From positions 1-64,000 of the forward strand of contig NZ_JAUSWF010000004.1 in NCBI RefSeq assembly GCF_030815095.1: a stretch of 64,000 bases of DNA, read 5' to 3'. This stretch comes from Aedoeadaptatus ivorii. GTDB lineage: Bacteria; Bacillota; Clostridia; Tissierellales; Peptoniphilaceae. Below, one piece after another: positions 1 through 9,575 of this stretch (position 1 is its first letter; each line of letters begins with the position of its first letter). The notes beneath the pieces are model-generated. The model did not search any database. It saw nothing but the letters and a program-made list of their open reading frames with translations, and was not told the origin of the DNA. Position numbers and translations under genes: made by a program.

Positions 1-213
1 CATTCTATGTCCCGGCCGCATCGGCCCGCTGATAACATCTTTATTGAGACCTTTTGGCAGACGATGAAAGTGGAGATGGGAAAGATATCCGCCTTCACCA
101 AAAACCAAGTGGATATGATGTTCGATTATTACTTTTATTACTACAATCATCTACGTCCCCACTCCTCGATTGGATACAAGACGCCGATGGAAGAATGGAA
201 TGAACGTCACTAA
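1..213 (+). CDS. IS3-family transposase, C-terminal fragment cut by window edge
   Basis: This is the end of an integrase-core (DDE) transposase of the IS3 type. The frame is open from base 1, so the gene starts outside the window. Visible residues include PADNIFIETFW, which carries the last catalytic Glu, and the typical tail YYNHLRPHSSIGYKTPMEEW. The IS3 OrfB product is normally about 270-300 residues, and roughly the last 70 are present. The stop is TAA at 211-213. Whether the missing part is intact cannot be judged. Confidence 0.9.
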   Translation, partial: HSMSRPHRPADNIFIETFWQTMKVEMGKISAFTKNQVDMMFDYYFYYYNHLRPHSSIGYKTPMEEWNERH

Positions 214-224
214 AAGTTGGAAAA

Positions 225-246
225 GTTTGTCCAAAACATTGTACCA
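225..246. repeat. Probable right terminal inverted repeat of the IS
   Basis: Beginning about 12 bases after the transposase stop, the sequence ends in CATTGTACCA; read on the other strand it starts TGGTACAATG, and IS3-family ends usually start with TG. The chromosomal dispersed repeat begins a few bases further on. The left end is outside the window, so the pairing cannot be confirmed. Confidence 0.45.
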
Positions 247-252
247 ATTAAA

Positions 253-585
253 GGGGCGACAGCCCCGCGTCGAAGGATCTCTTTCGCTAGAAAAGGGTAA
301 GCGACGATGCCGATGCAGAAACGCGCGACGTTTGACTTTTTCTTTACAGGCAACAATACACGCAATAGGCATCGCGCAAACCTTCGACCCGCAATAGCTT
401 ACGAAGATCCGTTCGACTCCGCTGCGCTCCGCTCAGGGTGACAAAGTTAGGGTTTCGCAATAGCCCGTGCCGGAACGCATTACCGCCCCCATTGTCATCC
501 TGAGCAAGGGGCGACAGCCCCGCATCGAAGGATCTCTTTCGCTAGAAAAGGGTAAGCGACGATGCCGATGCAGAAACGCGCGACG
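253..585. repeat. Dispersed composite palindromic repeat, cluster 1
   Basis: An 80-base block at 251-330 recurs at 506-585 with one visible difference (GCGTCG versus GCATCG). Between them, 397-455 holds an inverted version: GATCCGTTCGACTC and GCTCAGGGTGAC pair with GTCATCCTGAGC and TCGAAGGATCT. The same modules recur at 35.6-36.3 kb. No coding signal is convincing here. This is an intergenic repeat family of the kind with a CTGAGC...CGAAGGATCT motif. Confidence 0.85.
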
Positions 586-616
586 ATCTCTTTTGCTCCG
601 GACACGCCCTTCCCCG

Positions 617-1132
617 CTACTCCACATACGCGCGTATCGCGCTCCACGCTTTCTCCAGGTCATCCAGTCGATACCGCGCATTGGCGGGGCTGGTAGAGGG
701 GAGTTTTACGCCGGGGATGCCGCTTTTGTCGGCATGGTATTTTTTGTAATATTTGTACGATGTTGCGCCGTTACAAAATACCCGGCGGATGTCGGCGGTC
801 TCGAAGATCGGTTTTAGATCGGACGGCACGACGTTTTTGATGCTCGCATCTCCCGAGCCGATGATGTCGCATTGGTATATGGAATCGAAGACGGCGATAT
901 GGTGCGCGAGCAAGAATGCGCGCCGCTCGGCGATTTCTGTGCTGAGTCGCTCGTAGAAGAGTGCCTCCATCAGCGGCCAGAACCGGTTTTGAGGATGGCC
1001 GTAGAAGAATCCGTATTCCCGCGTTTTTACCGAGGGGAAGGAGCCGAGGATGAGGATTTTTGAATCCTCGCGATACAAGGGTTCCAAAGGATGAACGATG
1101 GTTTCGTGTCTGTTTTCTGTGGATTTGGCCAT
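617..1132 (-). CDS. DNA-deoxyinosine glycosylase (uracil-DNA glycosylase superfamily)
   Basis: The 171-residue protein fits the hypoxanthine/deoxyinosine DNA glycosylase family, which removes deaminated adenine from DNA as the first step of base-excision repair in the cytoplasm. Seen: the N-terminal motif ILGSFPSV, then GFFYGHPQNRFW with the family Asn, a middle CNGATSYKYY segment, and LPSTSPAN near the C-terminus, which is the second active-site motif. Length matches the family. The start is supported by AGGAG six bases upstream. It stands alone, with repeats on one side and chrA on the other. Mug-type mismatch glycosylases are the closest alternative. Confidence 0.88.
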   Translation of the reverse strand: MAKSTENRHETIVHPLEPLYREDSKILILGSFPSVKTREYGFFYGHPQNRFWPLMEALFYERLSTEIAERRAFLLAHHIAVFDSIYQCDIIGSGDASIKNVVPSDLKPIFETADIRRVFCNGATSYKYYKKYHADKSGIPGVKLPSTSPANARYRLDDLEKAWSAIRAYVE

Positions 1133-1184
1133 GTTTTACTCCTGTACTTAAAATCTTTCTTCTATTATATATCTATATAAATGT

Positions 1185-2357
1185 TCATAGTATTATGCCC
1201 GCCAAAAGGGCACCGAGGACGATCAGGGGCGCGGGCACTTTTTTGGAAAATAGCAAGGCGGCACTCGCGACGACGGCGAGATAGAGGTCGATTTTTACGG
1301 GAAGGGCGGCGATTTGGGTGATGGCGGTCATGGCGATGAGGCTCGCGGCGGTGATGCTTACGCCTTCTAGGAAGTGGCGTACGCGGGTGAGTTCTCGGAG
1401 GGCGCGCCACAGGGGGAAGATGAAGAACACGAGTAGGATGCCCGGCAAGAAGATGCCGAAGCCGCCCAAAAGTCCCGCCAAGAAGGCGAAGTCGCTCCCT
1501 TCCATGGCGCGGGCGGATACAAAGGCGGCAAAGCTAAACAGCGGCCCGGGCACCGCTTGGTCGATGGCATAGCCCGAAAGGAAGTCCGCCAGCGAGATGG
1601 CGGATTGAGAATGCACCAAATCTTGAATCATAAGGGGGATGACGATTTGTCCGCCGCCGATGACGGAATAGCCGTAGCGATAAAAGGAGGTGTAGAGCAT
1701 AACCCAGGGCGATTGGACCTGCGCCCGCAGCACCTCATTGACGAGGGCGATGGCTACCACCGCCGCCAAAATCCACCACTTGGGCCGGTAGCGAATGCGC
1801 TCGCCCGCGCCCTCTTTGCGGTATTCCCACAAGATGGCGAGACCGCCCGCGATCAAAAGAAGGGGCACGACCCACATGGATCGGCCCACCAAAAGGAGAC
1901 TTAAGGCGAGCATCACGGCAAAGAGCGCGAAGTCGCGCCGGGTTTTGAGCACCTTTCGCGACAGGGTGACGGCGGCATATACGATAAAGGCCACCGCCAC
2001 CGCGGGCAGATAGGTGAGGAGGGGCTTCAGGTCGCCGCTTCCGTCGATATGGGTAAAGAACACGCCGACGCCGCCCATAATGAGGATCGCCGGCAGCGCC
2101 CATACCAAGAAGGTGAGAAGCGCCAAGATCGGCCCGCCCATATAATAGCCCACCGCGGTGATGGTCTGCGTGCTACCGGGACCCGGCACCAGGGCAAACA
2201 ATCCGATCATTTCGGTGAGTTCTTCCTCGGTGATGTATTTCTTTTGCTCTACCAATCGCGACGAAAATACGCCGTAATGCGCCTCGGGACCGCCGTAGGA
2301 CCCTAAGGCGCAGATAAACACATCTTTCAAAAACGTGCTCCACTTGACCGCTTTCAT
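1185..2357 (-). CDS. chrA: Chromate transporter, two-domain ChrA type
   Basis: This is a 390-residue integral membrane protein of the CHR family, whose characterised members export chromate. It shows the two homologous halves of the long form. Residues 1-180 contain GSYGGPEAHYGVF and the PGPGSTQ motif; residues 200-390 contain GYSVIGGGQIVIPLM and DQAVPGPLFSFAAF. About ten to twelve hydrophobic segments are visible. AGGAGA lies six bases before the ATG. No ChrB-like regulator is next to it, and chromate as substrate is a family inference; sulphate-like anions remain possible. Confidence 0.9.
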   Translation of the reverse strand: MKAVKWSTFLKDVFICALGSYGGPEAHYGVFSSRLVEQKKYITEEELTEMIGLFALVPGPGSTQTITAVGYYMGGPILALLTFLVWALPAILIMGGVGVFFTHIDGSGDLKPLLTYLPAVAVAFIVYAAVTLSRKVLKTRRDFALFAVMLALSLLLVGRSMWVVPLLLIAGGLAILWEYRKEGAGERIRYRPKWWILAAVVAIALVNEVLRAQVQSPWVMLYTSFYRYGYSVIGGGQIVIPLMIQDLVHSQSAISLADFLSGYAIDQAVPGPLFSFAAFVSARAMEGSDFAFLAGLLGGFGIFLPGILLVFFIFPLWRALRELTRVRHFLEGVSITAASLIAMTAITQIAALPVKIDLYLAVVASAALLFSKKVPAPLIVLGALLAGIIL

Positions 2358-2486
2358 TGCTTCTCCTTTGCCGTTGGTTTGTAGAATGGGCCTTCCTGTA
2401 AAGCATACCCCTTTTGTGGGAATACACGCCTACAAAGCGCGCATTCAACAAAAACAGCCCCTCAGCGGGGCCGTTTGTACGATGCA

Positions 2487-4064
2487 TTAGGAGCGTTCTC
2501 TTTTGCGTTGTAACAATTCTTGAAATTCTCGCTCCAGTTCTTCGCGCTCCCCCTTCGGCGGGTTCGAAGAGAGGGCGGCGTTGATGGCACTCAGCCGAAA
2601 ATCGATCCGCATCCTTTCTTCGTCCTCCGATGCCTTTCGATCGGATCGATGGCGATAGTCGCTGAAATTTCCTTGAAACGCGCGGATCTTTCGGTCTTCT
2701 ATAAGAAGCAGCGCATCGGCCACGGCGTCGATAAACGAAACGTCGTGGGTGATCATAAGAAGCGGGCGGTCGTAGGCGATCAACAGCTGTTCCAGCGCCT
2801 CTATGGTCGCAATGTCCAAAAAGTTGGTCGGCTCGTCGAGTATCAGAAAATGAAACTCCGAAGTCATGAGCTTTGCGAGTTTTGTCTTTGCCTGCTCGCC
2901 GTCGCTCAAACGCTCTACGGTTTTGTGCACATCGGCGCCTTCGAGTCCCAGGCGCGCCAAGACGATCCGCGTCATGCTCTCGTCGTATATCGAGGTGGGC
3001 ACGACGTTGTCGAGTATGCTTTCCTCTTCCGTAAGAATTTCCCCCATTTGGCTGTAATAGCCGATTTTCAGTTTCGGATGTACCCATGTCCCTTCCCCGC
3101 GCAGGATCATGCTTACCAAGGTGGTCTTGCCCGCGCCGTTGTCGCCCAACAAGGCGGCTTTGGTGCCGTTTTCTATGGTAAATTCGGCATCTTGAAAGAG
3201 GACGCAGTCTTCGAACTGCTTGTTCAAATGCTCTGCGCGGATCAGAATTTTGCTGTGGATTTTTTCCGATGCGGGCGCCGACAAGCGAATCTCGGCTGCC
3301 TCTTTCGGCTTTTCCTTTTTCTCCAAGTGCTCGATTCTGGATTGAACCGATTTTACCTGTCGGTCCAGCTTTTTCTTGTTGCCCTGCCCGCCCATTTTGT
3401 GGAGGCGCGCCTCGGAATTTCCCATGCGCTTGGGCGTAGACCGCACCCTACCGGACTGCTTTTTGAGTCGCTCGCCGACGCCCAGTAGCCGCTTCTTTTC
3501 TTTTACATAGTTGTTGTATTCCCGCTGTGCAAACTTTTTGCGCCTCTCCCTTTCTTCTACATAAAATCGGTACCCGCCATTGTAGACTTCGACGGTCGTA
3601 TCGTCGAGTTCGAAGATACAGTCACAGGTGCGTTCAATAAAGTCCCGGTCGTGGGAAACCACCATATAGCCGCCCTCTCGTCGGCACAGACTCTCTTCGA
3701 GGGCCTGAATTTGGCGGATGTCCAAATGCGATGTGGGTTCGTCGATAAGCAAAAATGTGTCATTTTGTGCCAAAAATTCCTCGAGCCGCGCCCTTTGTCG
3801 CTGGCCGGGGCTCCGGGGATCGCGTGTGTTCGTTCGGGACCCGTCGCCTTTTCCCACGGCGGGCATGTACAACACCGGAAGCGTCGCTTGTATTTCGCCG
3901 GCAAAGTCGTCGTCCCGGCCGGCGAGCAGCTTTAAGAAGGTGGTCTTGCCGGCGCCATTGTCTCCGATCAGACCGATGCGCCGGTTTTCGTCGATTGTCA
4001 AATGGTCGATTTGTAGGATGGTTTGTGTGCCTATGGTTTTCACAAGATGATCGATTCGTATCAT
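2487..4064 (-). CDS. ABC-F family ATPase (two ABC domains, no membrane domain)
   Basis: The 525-residue protein has two soluble ATPase domains joined by a long charged linker, the layout of ABC-F translation factors and ribosome-protection proteins. Domain 1 has GDNGAGKTT near residue 35 and LLIDEPTSHLD near 107. Domain 2 has GDNGAGKTT near 310 and LSDGEQAKTKLA plus LILDEPTNFLD. The linker (about 160-270) is Lys/Arg-rich and probably helical. In domain 1 the signature reads SPGQRQR instead of SGGE, and the Walker A to signature distance is short. The C-terminal 50 residues are a coiled-coil-like extension. Resistance versus housekeeping role cannot be decided from sequence. Confidence 0.88.
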   Translation of the reverse strand: MIRIDHLVKTIGTQTILQIDHLTIDENRRIGLIGDNGAGKTTFLKLLAGRDDDFAGEIQATLPVLYMPAVGKGDGSRTNTRDPRSPGQRQRARLEEFLAQNDTFLLIDEPTSHLDIRQIQALEESLCRREGGYMVVSHDRDFIERTCDCIFELDDTTVEVYNGGYRFYVEERERRKKFAQREYNNYVKEKKRLLGVGERLKKQSGRVRSTPKRMGNSEARLHKMGGQGNKKKLDRQVKSVQSRIEHLEKKEKPKEAAEIRLSAPASEKIHSKILIRAEHLNKQFEDCVLFQDAEFTIENGTKAALLGDNGAGKTTLVSMILRGEGTWVHPKLKIGYYSQMGEILTEEESILDNVVPTSIYDESMTRIVLARLGLEGADVHKTVERLSDGEQAKTKLAKLMTSEFHFLILDEPTNFLDIATIEALEQLLIAYDRPLLMITHDVSFIDAVADALLLIEDRKIRAFQGNFSDYRHRSDRKASEDEERMRIDFRLSAINAALSSNPPKGEREELEREFQELLQRKRERS

Positions 4065-4248
4065 ATATCCTCCATTCTGCCAGAGGACTTCGCCTCTTTA
4101 TGCGCCTGTCGGTATTGGATTTAGAATCATTTCACACCTCCTTCTTCCTATCGACCACTCGAAAAAAAAGGAACTAATATAGTAGTGTGGCCTTATTTAT
4201 GGGACGTAATGATTATGTCCCATCTTTGTAGCTATATTAATTAAACTG
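4065..4248. other. AT-rich intergenic segment
   Basis: This stretch marks the change from GC-rich core DNA to an AT-rich patch. I see no open frame, tRNA or convincing hairpin in it. Confidence 0.5.
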
Positions 4249-4796
4249 TCATATTTTTGTTAAGGGAAAAATTCTATAGCTGACTTTACCCACTACATTC
4301 TTAAAAGGAACTTCTCCAAAAGTCCTACTGTCAACACTTTCTCCAGGATACCTATTATCGCCAACTACAAAAAGTTCACCTTCCAAAATGGTATGCGGCT
4401 TAGCTGAATAAATTGGGTCAGTGTATAAACCATTTTCTATGTATGGTTCATTTAAAAGTTCACCATTAATGTATATCTTACCTCCTTCTATACTTATCTT
4501 GTCGCCTAGCAAACCTATAACTCTTTTTATATACATTTTTTATTATTTTTTATTGGGGGAGAAAAAATTATAATATCTCCCCTGGTGTATTTTTGGGGGT
4601 TGATGATATTCTCATATTTGTTGACTATTAATAAGTCCCCGTCTTCAAAGGTGGGATACATGGAACTTCCTTCAACATAAGAAGTCTGAAAAATAAAAGT
4701 TCTTATAAATAGGGCCAACAAGAAAGCTACTCCTATACTCAAAACCCACTCCCTTATATTTCTTGCTTTATTGGTATTTTTAGTGATATGAAACAT
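4249..4796 (-). pseudogene. lepB: Type I signal peptidase, split by a one-base frameshift
   Basis: Two overlapping frames make one signal peptidase I. The upstream part (4527-4796) has an N-terminal membrane anchor and EGSSMYPTF with the nucleophilic Ser. The downstream part (4249-4536) has MYIKRVIGLLGDK with the general-base Lys and the GDNRYPGESVDSR box. Reading the minus strand, the frame breaks in a run of six A's at about 4537-4542; one additional A would join them (NNKK-MYIKRV). Catalytic Ser and Lys lie on different sides, so neither piece alone is active. The gene is far more AT-rich than its left neighbour, which suggests acquisition. A base-calling error in the A run, or slippage, is the alternative. 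Confidence 0.85.
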
Positions 4797-5045
4797 TTTA
4801 TTTTTAGCCTCCCTGCTATAGATATTTGATATTTATTATATATCAATCTACATAAAGCATGTTATAAAGTCAAACCCATTTGTAATATAGCTTTCTTTAT
4901 TTTTAACTGTCAAGAAATGTGTAGACTAACAGAGGTCATTAGAACCTTAGTATATTATCATTTTCAAGTTGTTCAATTATTTTCCTTAACTCAATAAATT
5001 CCTTCTCTTAGTTTGTCATATTACCTTTTTTAGCTTACCATCTTA
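4797..5045. other. AT-rich intergenic segment
   Basis: There is no supported gene here. The segment separates the broken lepB from an rlmD/recombinase 3'-end-like scar. It is strongly AT-rich and probably old mobile DNA. Confidence 0.5.
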
Positions 5046-5073
5046 TTTTCCTTGACATCAATACTATCGTCTC
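5046..5073 (-). other. Attachment-site-like scar (rlmD/recombinase 3' end)
   Basis: Read on the minus strand, this segment encodes ETIVLMSRK, the same ending as the serine recombinase at 12622-12654 (ETVVLMSRK). The two share the 15-mer TTGACATCAATACTA on the plus strand, in direct orientation 7.6 kb apart. It lies about 75 bases downstream of the rlmD pseudogene stop and has no gene body attached. I read it as the remnant of an earlier integration or excision. Confidence 0.55.
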
Positions 5074-5150
5074 TCACAGTCGCTTGTTCCATCACATTCA
5101 CTTCGTTCGCACTCTTGGATAGACTTTACACGAACCCCACTGTTTTCCCC

Positions 5151-6475
5151 CTATTTCGCCAACAATGCTATCGCTTCGGCGTGTACGGTGCGCGGAAACT
5201 GGTCGACGGCCTCCAGGTGTTCGACGGCATAACCCGCCGCGGCGAAGATGTCGATGTCGCGCTTTTGGGTGACGGGGTTGCAGCTGATGTAGAGGATGCG
5301 GGGGGCGTCGAGTTGTTTGAGTTTTTCGATGGCTTTGGGGTGTATGCCGTCGCGAGGCGAATCCACGACGAGGAGATCGGGGCGCGTGGTAAGCGTATCG
5401 ATCAGCTCCAACACATCTCCTGCAAGGAAGCGGGCGTTTTCGATGCCGTTGGCCTTGGCGGCCCGATTGGCGTCTTCCACGGCGGATTCCACGATTTCGA
5501 TGCCGATGACTTCCTTCGCCTCTTGGGCCAGGATCTGACCGATGGTCCCCGTTCCGAATATAAATCGTAGACCACGCCTTTTTCCCGTCCTGCCAGAGCG
5601 CGAGCTTTTTCATAGATCAAGGTCGCCGTATCGGGATTGGGCTGGAAGAAGGAAAAGGGCGCGATTTGAAAATTCAAATCCAACAGACGCTCTTCTAAAT
5701 ACTCGTTCCCCGCCAGGTGGACGATTTTCTCCGGCTTAATGGCGTCAGCCCAATCATCTGATATCGTGTAGTAAATACTCGCCACGGTGCCCTTAAGGTC
5801 CAAATTTTGCAGAAGCTCTACAAATGCTTCTTCATCGATGGGATCCGACGAGGTCACTAAGTTCACCAAGTAAGAATCCGTAGCGCGAGCGTGGCGCACC
5901 ACGAGATAACGCAAAGTGCCTTCGTGGCGCATGCGATGATAAAACGGGGTGTTCAGTTTGCGGAAATAAGCTTCCACTTCGGCGCGGATGGTTTCCATGT
6001 CCTCGGGCACCAAGAGGCATCCCGTAGTGGAGACGATGTCGTAAAAACCCCTCTTATGATGCAGACCTAGAGTTAAAGGACCGCCCTTTTCCTCGTCGCC
6101 GAAGGTGTATTCCATTTTGTTGCGGTAATGGTAGGTTTGAGGCGCCATGGTATAGGGCACCTCCCGGCCGTAAAGATCCTCGAGCATTTTCTTTTTAAGT
6201 GCCGACTCCTGCTCATAGCTTATGGTCTGGTACATACAACCGCCGCAAATGGGAGCGTGAGGGCAGTCGAGAGCGGTCTCCATGGGAGAGGGCGCCAAAG
6301 TTTCCAGGATCTTGCCCTTTTTATTATGGGCCCGATTGCGGGTAATGCGCACGCCCACTTTTTTCCCGGGCAAGCCGCCCTTTACATGAATCTCCGTGCC
6401 GTCTTCCGTTTTCACCACGGAACGATTCGGAAAATGACGCTCTACAATCTAGCCTTCTCTATATTTCTTAGCCAT
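5151..6475 (-). pseudogene. rlmD: 23S rRNA (uracil-5-)-methyltransferase, degraded first copy
   Basis: This is a TrmA/RlmD-family RNA m5U methyltransferase, paralogous to the intact copy at 26500-28104. It has at least two lesions. Codon 9 is TAG (6449-6451), aligned with a sense codon in the intact copy. One base is missing near 5554, so DLYSGTGTIGQ of the intact copy becomes DLYSERGPSVR and the frame shifts; the correct frame resumes with the C-terminal 113 residues. The SAM/catalytic motif DPPRDG reads DSPRDG. The cysteine cluster (DCPHAPICGGC) remains. The last 173 bases are almost identical to the intact copy, whereas the rest is clearly diverged. Confidence 0.93.
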
Positions 6476-6542
6476 ACTGCCTCCTTTTCTATTGCTCATA
6501 TTATACCATGACGATTTCCCCCTTTCGAAAGGACACCATGCA

Positions 6543-6571
6543 AAAAGCTACCGAGTGAACGGTAGCTTTTT
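6543..6571. terminator. Rho-independent terminator, usable in both directions
   Basis: AAAAAGCTACCG, a five-base loop, and CGGTAGCTTTTTT form a strong hairpin just below the stop of the surface-protein gene and above the rlmD pseudogene start. Confidence 0.85.
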
Positions 6572-6584
6572 TGTTTACAAATCT

Positions 6585-9575
6585 TTACTTGTCGTAGACA
6601 AAGGTCGTGTCGTTGATTTCAAACCATGTTTCCTCATTAACACCAGCTTTGCGCTCGTAGCCGTGACCGTTGGTAGCTTCGACCACGGGATAATAAGACC
6701 ACATACCCTTCATCATGTCTTTATAGGGTATCGTCTCGTTTTGATGAGTGTCGACATATGCCTCATCGGCGTAGCGATTCAGCATGCGATTCGTGATCGA
6801 TACCACTTCCGCGCGGGTAATGGGTTGGTCGGGCTTAAAGCTCCCGTCGGGGTAACCTGAAATCCATCCGGCTTCGGCGGCCTTTTGAATCACATCGTAT
6901 GCCCAGTGGTCCTTGGGTACGTCGGTAAAGGTTTTGCTTCCTTCCGTAATATTGGCAAAGCGCGTAGCCATGGCGGCAAATTCAGCGCGCGTAATATCGG
7001 CACGGGGCATAAAGTTTCCGTCGGGATAGCCCTTTACCATGCCCAGCTTGCTCATGTAGCTGATGGCCGTTACGGACCAAAGATCGTCGGGAATGTCTTT
7101 GTAATCTCGACTGTAAATCACGCCTTTTTGCGGACGCTCGTTTAAAAGTCGGGAGAACATGACCGTAACCTCCTGACGGGACATGGGATTGTCCGGTTTA
7201 AAGGTTTCGTCCTTGTATCCGATCATGTATTGTGCATGATCTCGCCTGTTTAGTAAAGGCGTATCCACCGGCGTCAAATCGATCCAATCTTTCGGTTTTT
7301 TAGGAACAATCGGCTTTTCAGGGTTGTCAGGAGTATCCGGTTTTTTAGGATCGGCTTCCCATTGAGCGTAGAGGGTGATGTCGTCTTCTATGACGGTGTC
7401 GGCGGTAAAGCCTGTTCCCTTCCCGTCTTTTTGCGTATTCCATCCCTTGAATTTATAGCCTTCTCTAACGGGATCCTTGGGGAAATCTTCCCCTAATTTG
7501 CTCTTTTCCAGTACGAGGAACGCGTCGTGAATCGGATTTTCCGTTTCATAATTCTTGTGGAAGATCACATTCTTGAACACGATTAAATTCACATCGTCGT
7601 TGTTCAAGGGATGGTCGTATTTCGTGCCCGGGTGAGATGTGGATGTGTACAGCAGTTTCACAAAGTCATCCTTTGTGCTGGGCGGTGTAAAGGTTTGGAA
7701 GGCCTTATTGTTTTTAAAGACCGTCGTTTTATCCGTGTTGATGTTGTAGTAATAATACTCTGCCGTGGGCGGTTGTACCAAATCGCCTGTGGAGCCGTCG
7801 TCGTATTCCGGCATGTAAGCGTGAAGATTACTATAAATGGCACCGCCGTGACCTGATTTGCCGGTGGCTTGGTTGCCGTCAAAGACCGTGTTGTTGACGA
7901 CCTTAAGCAGGCCATGAGTTTCGTCCACGGAAATAGCACCGCCGGATTTGTCCGCCTTGTTCTTGGTGAATGTGCAGTTGTCTACGGTGACGACGCCGTC
8001 TTTGGCCAATCTGGTATTTACATAAATAGCGCCGCCATGACCTAAGTTTTCAGGATTGCCTTCGGAATCTACAGGTTCATCGGATTTAACGGCCTCATTA
8101 CCTGTAAAGGTTGTTCCTTTAACGGTCATGGGCATGCTCGTCCAAATGCCGCCGCCATAATAGGCTTTGTTTTCATTAAATTCAGAATTGTTGAAATTCA
8201 ACGTTCCGCCGCTCGGCAAGCACACCCCGCCTCCGGATCTTGCTTCGTTCTTATACAATTTCGCGCCGTCGATGGTGAGAGCTTCATCAGCAGGTAATTT
8301 GGAATAAATCCCGCCGCCAAAGTTTGCGACGTTCTCTTGAATCACGACGTCGCTTATTGTCGCATTCGGCGAGGTAAGATAGATGCCGCCGCCATAATAG
8401 GCTGCTTCATTCTCTTGAATAATGACGCCGCCTATATTTGTATTATTTGAGTTGACACGGATGCCTCCTCCGGTTTTAGCTTGGTTTTTTTTAATGGTTC
8501 CGGATTTAAGATCACATGCAGGTGTTTTTCCCCAAAGGTATATTCCTCCTCCTGAAGAAGGTGCTACATTTTCTGAGATAGTGCCGCGACCTTCCATGAC
8601 GAATTTACCGTTTAATGTTACTCCTACACCGCCGCCAAATTTCCCTTGATTCTTAGATATTTTACCGCCGGTAAACTTCACAACCGAGTTACTTGCACAG
8701 TAAATTCCACCGCCGACATTCTTCGCGATGTTTCCACTGATTTCGCCGCCGGTGATTTCCAAGTTTGCATTCTTTCCGGTAGTGATCCCGCCGCCATTTT
8801 GGGCCGAGTTATCGGATATTTTTCCACCGGTAATTTTACCCTTTCCTTGTAAATAAATTCCACCACCGTTTCCGTCAGGTTGAACTTTATTGCCGGAAAT
8901 CTCTCCGCCGTTGATGGTCAAGGTTCCCTTGCCGATATAGCCAATGGCGCCGCCGTAATCAAAGGCTTCGTTGTCTTTTATGATGCCGCCGTTGATGGTG
9001 ACATCACCTACTTTTTGACAGAAAATAGCGCCGCCTGGTTTGGTTTCATCACTTGCTTCCACCTTGCCATTTTGCAAGACGGCGCCGTCATTGATCGTCA
9101 GCTCGGCAGGGCGTCCTTCAGTAGATTCCACCCAAAAAAGGCGCTTTTCATGATTGCCGTCGATAATAATATTTTCTACGGTTAAGTGCGCTCCGTTGAC
9201 TACGCCGAGCATCATATGATGATCCTGAACATTCGCTTTAATGGTGCTCGGATTTTTCGGGTCCTTGCTCGTAAGGGTAACTTCGCCGTAGGGCCGGCCG
9301 AACTGACTGTATTCGGTCAGTTCAATATCCTTATTTACTTGGACGACAAAATTAGGTTTTGACCCATCTTTCGTAAGTTCGTACATTTGGTCAGTAACTT
9401 GATTTATGGTGTCGTAGTCACCAATTTTTTCTCTCTCTTTAAAAAGGGTAATAGCCTTTTCTTCCTCTCCTAAACTCGCGGCAAAAGTCTGCTTTGAGCT
9501 CCCCGAAAAAGCGATGAAAAAGGCGAGAAGCATAGCTGCTAAAACCTTGAACTGTCTTTTTCTACCTGAGTTCAT
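6585..9575 (-). CDS. SLH-anchored surface protein with right-handed beta-helix
   Basis: The 996-residue exported protein has a signal peptide at 1-33 (KVLAAMLLAFFIAFSG...FAAS). Residues about 60-640 carry many short repeats of the GGGIY/GGAIY type with N/T-rich turns, as in parallel beta-helix adhesins and polymorphic membrane proteins. At about 690-745 there is an InlB/Flg_new-type repeat (FKGWNTQKDGKGTGF, DITLYAQWE), followed by a Pro/Asp/Lys linker. Residues 790-996 are SLH modules (VKGYPDGNFMPRADITRAEF, ISGYPDGSFKPDQPITRAEV), which in other bacteria bind pyruvylated cell-wall polymer. GGAGG precedes the ATG. It sits between the broken rlmD and selO copies, whereas the intact pair is adjacent, so it looks inserted there. 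Its ligand is unknown. Confidence 0.9.
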   Translation of the reverse strand: MNSGRKRQFKVLAAMLLAFFIAFSGSSKQTFAASLGEEEKAITLFKEREKIGDYDTINQVTDQMYELTKDGSKPNFVVQVNKDIELTEYSQFGRPYGEVTLTSKDPKNPSTIKANVQDHHMMLGVVNGAHLTVENIIIDGNHEKRLFWVESTEGRPAELTINDGAVLQNGKVEASDETKPGGAIFCQKVGDVTINGGIIKDNEAFDYGGAIGYIGKGTLTINGGEISGNKVQPDGNGGGIYLQGKGKITGGKISDNSAQNGGGITTGKNANLEITGGEISGNIAKNVGGGIYCASNSVVKFTGGKISKNQGKFGGGVGVTLNGKFVMEGRGTISENVAPSSGGGIYLWGKTPACDLKSGTIKKNQAKTGGGIRVNSNNTNIGGVIIQENEAAYYGGGIYLTSPNATISDVVIQENVANFGGGIYSKLPADEALTIDGAKLYKNEARSGGGVCLPSGGTLNFNNSEFNENKAYYGGGIWTSMPMTVKGTTFTGNEAVKSDEPVDSEGNPENLGHGGAIYVNTRLAKDGVVTVDNCTFTKNKADKSGGAISVDETHGLLKVVNNTVFDGNQATGKSGHGGAIYSNLHAYMPEYDDGSTGDLVQPPTAEYYYYNINTDKTTVFKNNKAFQTFTPPSTKDDFVKLLYTSTSHPGTKYDHPLNNDDVNLIVFKNVIFHKNYETENPIHDAFLVLEKSKLGEDFPKDPVREGYKFKGWNTQKDGKGTGFTADTVIEDDITLYAQWEADPKKPDTPDNPEKPIVPKKPKDWIDLTPVDTPLLNRRDHAQYMIGYKDETFKPDNPMSRQEVTVMFSRLLNERPQKGVIYSRDYKDIPDDLWSVTAISYMSKLGMVKGYPDGNFMPRADITRAEFAAMATRFANITEGSKTFTDVPKDHWAYDVIQKAAEAGWISGYPDGSFKPDQPITRAEVVSITNRMLNRYADEAYVDTHQNETIPYKDMMKGMWSYYPVVEATNGHGYERKAGVNEETWFEINDTTFVYDK

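Noticed and set aside
2520..3488. 322-codon frame antisense to the ABC-F gene
   Set aside because: Shadow of GC-rich coding on the other strand; no motif.
6585..9575. Repetitive DNA in the surface gene as a CRISPR or tandem-repeat array
   Set aside because: The repetition is at protein level (GGGIY turns of a beta-helix) with irregular spacing and no conserved DNA unit.
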